A stretch of 64,000 bases of DNA from CBDIDH01 sp965277595 (GTDB lineage Bacteria > Planctomycetota > Planctomycetia > Isosphaerales > Isosphaeraceae), in assembly GCA_965277595.1 (NCBI GenBank), contig CBDIDH010000001.1:1736001-1800000 (forward strand), read 5' to 3'. Below the pieces are notes generated by a model. It worked only from the letters and a program-made list of their open reading frames with translations. It was not told the DNA's origin and did no database searches. How positions within the stretch are numbered: position 1 is the stretch's first letter; every line of letters starts with the position of its first letter. Below are positions 61,099 to 64,000 of this stretch, piece after piece. The position numbers and the translations under genes are program-made.

Positions 61099-61762
61099 CC
61101 CCCCAACCCTCCCGCCTCGGTTCTCGATCCAAACGGACATGGTCTGACCGAGGCATCACTATGGCCTGGGATGGGGGTCGGCCGGAAGGGGAAATTGTCG
61201 AGACGCGCGCAAGGAAAGCAAAACGCGTCGGGACGTGGAAATCCGCGAACCGGGAGATTCATCCGGGAATCCTTTCGAGAGGACGCCGCGAAAATCTTTC
61301 GAGAGGATAAAAAAACGAAGGTCAAACACGTGGGCAAGGCGGAACCATTGAAGACACAACGACTTTGACCCGGCGATCAATTCGACACATACATCGTTAA
61401 CTGCAAAAATTGATAAGAACAGTCGAGCACCTGCATTCGATCCTAGACAGTGGAGTCAGGCTTTTTTTCCAGGGGGCTTCGACAGCTTTTCGACCTTTCG
61501 CGGGTCAGGATCGGAGATGTCTCGATGGGTTCGTTGGCTCTGGAAAGTGAGTGGGGAGGTTGACTATAGTCAGAAGTTGCCGGGGACGGGTGAGGGGCCT
61601 GAGTCACTCCCTTGGCTTGAGAAATGTTCCACGAATTCGACACGGAGCGGCGCGCGAGGTTCGCGAGTCAAAACGGGGCGCGGGTCGGTCTCCGTTTCGC
61701 GGAAAGAGAACGAAGGCAAGACGGCGTTGTCTGTTTGAAAACGCCGGGGGGATCTGAGACGC
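61099..61762. promoter_or_regulatory. Long divergent intergenic region before the phytochrome gene
   Basis: This ~660-bp region separates the minus-strand GmhB-galE pair from the plus-strand phytochrome gene. Part of it (about 61290-61450) is AT-richer than the surroundings and could hold promoters. Open frames in it resemble no protein I know. I could not define a promoter with confidence. Confidence 0.35.
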
Positions 61763-64000
61763 ATGGCGGGGACCTTGACAAGCGGGCCGGGTGAGCTGGA
61801 TACCTCGGCCTGCGACGCGGAGCCGATTCAGATTCCGGGGAGCATCCAGCCGCATGGCGCGCTGATCGTGCTGGACGGAACGGGCCGGCGCGTGCTTCAG
61901 GTCTCGGAAAACCTGGGCGCGATGCTCGGGAGCAACGAGACCTGTTTCGACGCGAAGACGCTCGTCGACGTCCTGGGAAGGGAGATCGGATCGGACCTCT
62001 TGAGCGACCTGGACAACCCGTCGCTGGAACGTAGCCCGCTGTTTCTGAGGACGATCTCGGCCGTTGGTCGGCTCTTTCACGCCGTCGCGCATCGGCTCGA
62101 TGGTCTGACCTATCTGGAACTGGAAGCGTCGACCGGGTCGGCGGTGACCTTTCGCGGTCTTTATCCGATGGTCAGGACCTTTCTCGGCAAGCTGACGGGG
62201 GTCGCCTCGTCGCGCGAGGTGGGAACCCTCGCGGTCGAGGAAGTCCGGCGGATCACCGGCTTTGATCGCGCCTTGCTCTATCGATTTGACGAGGACGGAC
62301 ATGGCACGGTTCTTGCGGAAGACCGCAACGAAACGTTGCCGAGCTACCTCGGCCTGAGATTCCCCGAGTCGGACATCCCCCGGCAGGCGCGCGACCTTTA
62401 CAAGCAGCACAGGCTTCGACTGATCGCCGACGCGCACTACCGGCCGGTGCCGATCGCGCCGCCCTTGAACCCCGAAACGGGGGAGCCGACCGATCTGTCG
62501 TACTGCGCGCTGAGGTCGGTCTCGCCGGTTCACGTTCAGTACATGAAGAACATGGGAACCGATGCGTCGATGTCGATCTCCGTACTGCGCGGGGGTGAAC
62601 TCTGGGGCCTGATCTCCTGCCATAACCAGCAGGCGAAGGTGGTTCCGTTCGAGGCCCGAACCGCCTGCGACTTTCTCGGCCAGGTTCTCTCGGCGCATCT
62701 TGAGGTCAAGGAGCACAACGAGGATTACGCCGAGCAGATGCGGCTGAAAGAGGCGGAATCGAACCTGCTCCGGTTCATGGCCGGGGAAGAGGATTTTCTT
62801 GACGGCCTGCGCAACCACCCGGCTGAACTGCTGGAATTCGCCGGCGCGAACGGCGCGGCGGTGGTCGTCGAGGACCAGTACACTTTGCTCGGCGAGACGC
62901 CCGTCGAGGCCGAGGTCCGGGGCATCGTCGACCGCCTGATCCTGGATGGCAAGGACGAGGTTTACGCGACCGATTCGCTGGCGGTTGACTGCCCGGGGCT
63001 GACCGTCGACAAGAACCAGGCCAGCGGCCTGCTCGCCATCGCGATCTCAAAGCTGCACCGCGGCTTCATCCTCTGGTTTCGCCCCGAGGTGATCCAGACG
63101 GTCGCGTGGGGAGGCGACCCGCGGCGGCAGGATCAGGACGATCAATCCGGCAACGGCCGGATCGTCAAGCTGAGTCCACGCAACTCGTTCGAGATCTGGA
63201 AAGAACGGGTGAATGAAAAATCGCTCCCCTGGCGTCCTCGCGTCATCGGCGCCGCGACCGAACTGCGCAACGCGATCATCAACATCGTCGTGCGCAAGGC
63301 CGAGGAAGTCGCCGCGCTGACCGACGAGCTGACCCGCAGCAACAAGGAGCTGGAAGCCTTCTCGTACTCAGTCTCGCACGACCTTCGGGCACCCTTGAGA
63401 CACGTTGTCGGCTATGCGGAGATGTTGCGCGACGCCGAATCGGAAACGCTTTCGAGCGACGGTCGGCGCTACATCGAGACCATTATCGAAAGCGCCGATT
63501 ACGCGGGAACGCTTGTCGATAACCTTCTGAGGTTTTCGAGGGTCGGCCGGACCAAGTTGATTCCCGTGAACCTGAATATGGACATGCTCATCGACCAGGT
63601 CAAAAAGGATGTGATGAGTGAGGCGACTGGTCGAAAGATCGACTGGAAGATCGAGGATTTGCCGCCGATCACGGGTGATCTGATGATGCTGCGTCTGGCC
63701 TTTCGCAACGTTCTCTCCAACGCCTTGAAATATACGAGTCGCCAAGAAAACGTCGTGATCGAGATCGGCTGCCGGTCGGACGCCCGGGAACATGTCTACT
63801 TCGTGAAGGACAACGGAGTGGGGTTCGACATGGCGTATGTGGATAAGCTGTTTGGAGTCTTTCAGCGCTTGCATCGCTGGGAGGAATTCGAGGGAACGGG
63901 GATCGGTCTGGCGAACGTGCGCCGGATCGTCGAGCGACATCATGGCCGCGCCTGGGCCGAGGGGGCGGTTGGGCGTGGGGCCACGCTTTATCTGGCGCTC
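61763..64000 (+). CDS. Bacteriophytochrome histidine kinase (3' end outside window)
   Basis: At least 746 residues, open to the right edge. The N-terminus contains Cys17 followed by DAEPIQIPGSIQPHG, the biliverdin-binding position of bacteriophytochromes. PAS (~20-115), GAF (~135-305, with FPESDIPRQARDLY and AHYRPVPI) and PHY (~310-500) domains follow. The kinase part has the H-box FSYSVSHDLRAPLRH (His539), the N-box FRNVLSNALKYTS, DNGVGFDM and GTGIGLANVRR. It is a soluble red/far-red light-sensing kinase. No response regulator is visible inside the window; one may lie downstream. GGGGGG lies ~13 bases upstream of the ATG. Confidence 0.94.
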   Translation, partial: MAGTLTSGPGELDTSACDAEPIQIPGSIQPHGALIVLDGTGRRVLQVSENLGAMLGSNETCFDAKTLVDVLGREIGSDLLSDLDNPSLERSPLFLRTISAVGRLFHAVAHRLDGLTYLELEASTGSAVTFRGLYPMVRTFLGKLTGVASSREVGTLAVEEVRRITGFDRALLYRFDEDGHGTVLAEDRNETLPSYLGLRFPESDIPRQARDLYKQHRLRLIADAHYRPVPIAPPLNPETGEPTDLSYCALRSVSPVHVQYMKNMGTDASMSISVLRGGELWGLISCHNQQAKVVPFEARTACDFLGQVLSAHLEVKEHNEDYAEQMRLKEAESNLLRFMAGEEDFLDGLRNHPAELLEFAGANGAAVVVEDQYTLLGETPVEAEVRGIVDRLILDGKDEVYATDSLAVDCPGLTVDKNQASGLLAIAISKLHRGFILWFRPEVIQTVAWGGDPRRQDQDDQSGNGRIVKLSPRNSFEIWKERVNEKSLPWRPRVIGAATELRNAIINIVVRKAEEVAALTDELTRSNKELEAFSYSVSHDLRAPLRHVVGYAEMLRDAESETLSSDGRRYIETIIESADYAGTLVDNLLRFSRVGRTKLIPVNLNMDMLIDQVKKDVMSEATGRKIDWKIEDLPPITGDLMMLRLAFRNVLSNALKYTSRQENVVIEIGCRSDAREHVYFVKDNGVGFDMAYVDKLFGVFQRLHRWEEFEGTGIGLANVRRIVERHHGRAWAEGAVGRGATLYLAL

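Overview
The window reads as GC-rich chromosomal DNA of a planctomycete, most likely of the Isosphaeraceae type. This is inferred from family signatures: a DUF1559 pseudopilin-like protein, an exported protein with the planctomycete extracellular N-terminal motif (EPLEGRVVLS), a short 'FQVSLGMMLLLVACVALNFWLF' type membrane protein, a small transthyretin-like lipoprotein and an S49 lipoprotein. No rRNA, tRNA or CRISPR array was seen.

Layout. (1) 1-1812: minus-strand exported and membrane proteins, starting with a porin-like gene cut by the left edge. (2) 2016-10958: a plus-strand complex I cluster, nuoBCD (one triple-fusion ORF)-orf-nuoI-orf-nuoA-H-J-K-N. It has no nuoE, F, G, L or M and contains two small uncharacterised ORFs. 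(3) 11048-23864: mixed housekeeping genes: a small helical protein, a rhomboid protease, a GT2 glycosyltransferase, DUF1559 protein, lipoprotein, a minus-strand Gld-type ABC export locus (ATPase, permease, GldG-like, DUF4340), a secreted protein and an S49 peptidase-like lipoprotein. (4) 24340-50495: an accessory metabolic and stress island. Its first part carries two DUF2294/MpsC-like proteins, a slipin, a YflT-like membrane protein and a PPK2 kinase. It continues with mannose-6-phosphate isomerase, a eukaryotic-type phosphomannomutase-like HAD protein, GH130, transketolase and RpiB, then a complete N-type Na+ ATPase operon (atpDCQRBEFAG). Acetate kinase, phosphoketolase (frameshifted in this sequence), class I aldolase, a histidine phosphatase, a deleted P-type ATPase, a CAX-like exchanger and a DUF454 protein follow. 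(5) 50740-53846: orphan hypotheticals, an internally deleted IS4-type transposase and an IS5-family element with clear ends. (6) 54341-61098: a GH57/DUF3536 protein, dienelactone hydrolase, ParB-like protein, GalE and a GmhB-like phosphatase, separated by repeat-filled spacers. (7) 61763-end: a bacteriophytochrome histidine kinase cut by the right edge.

How the genes work together. The main functional story is region 4. GH130 phosphorolysis of beta-mannosides would yield mannose-1-phosphate. The PMM-like HAD protein and ManA would turn that into fructose-6-phosphate. Transketolase, RpiB, aldolase and phosphoketolase would rearrange sugar phosphates to acetyl-phosphate, and acetate kinase would make ATP. 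The linked Na+-coupled ATPase and polyphosphate kinase could exchange that ATP with an ion gradient or polyphosphate. Nearly all these genes overlap by a few bases and look translationally coupled. The pathway is inferred from family assignments.

Repeats are the second striking layer. Several intergenic regions are built from 7-bp units (TGACCGA/GGACCGA). A roughly 120-bp palindromic element sits twice inside the same larger palindrome, about 40 kb apart, in opposite orientations.
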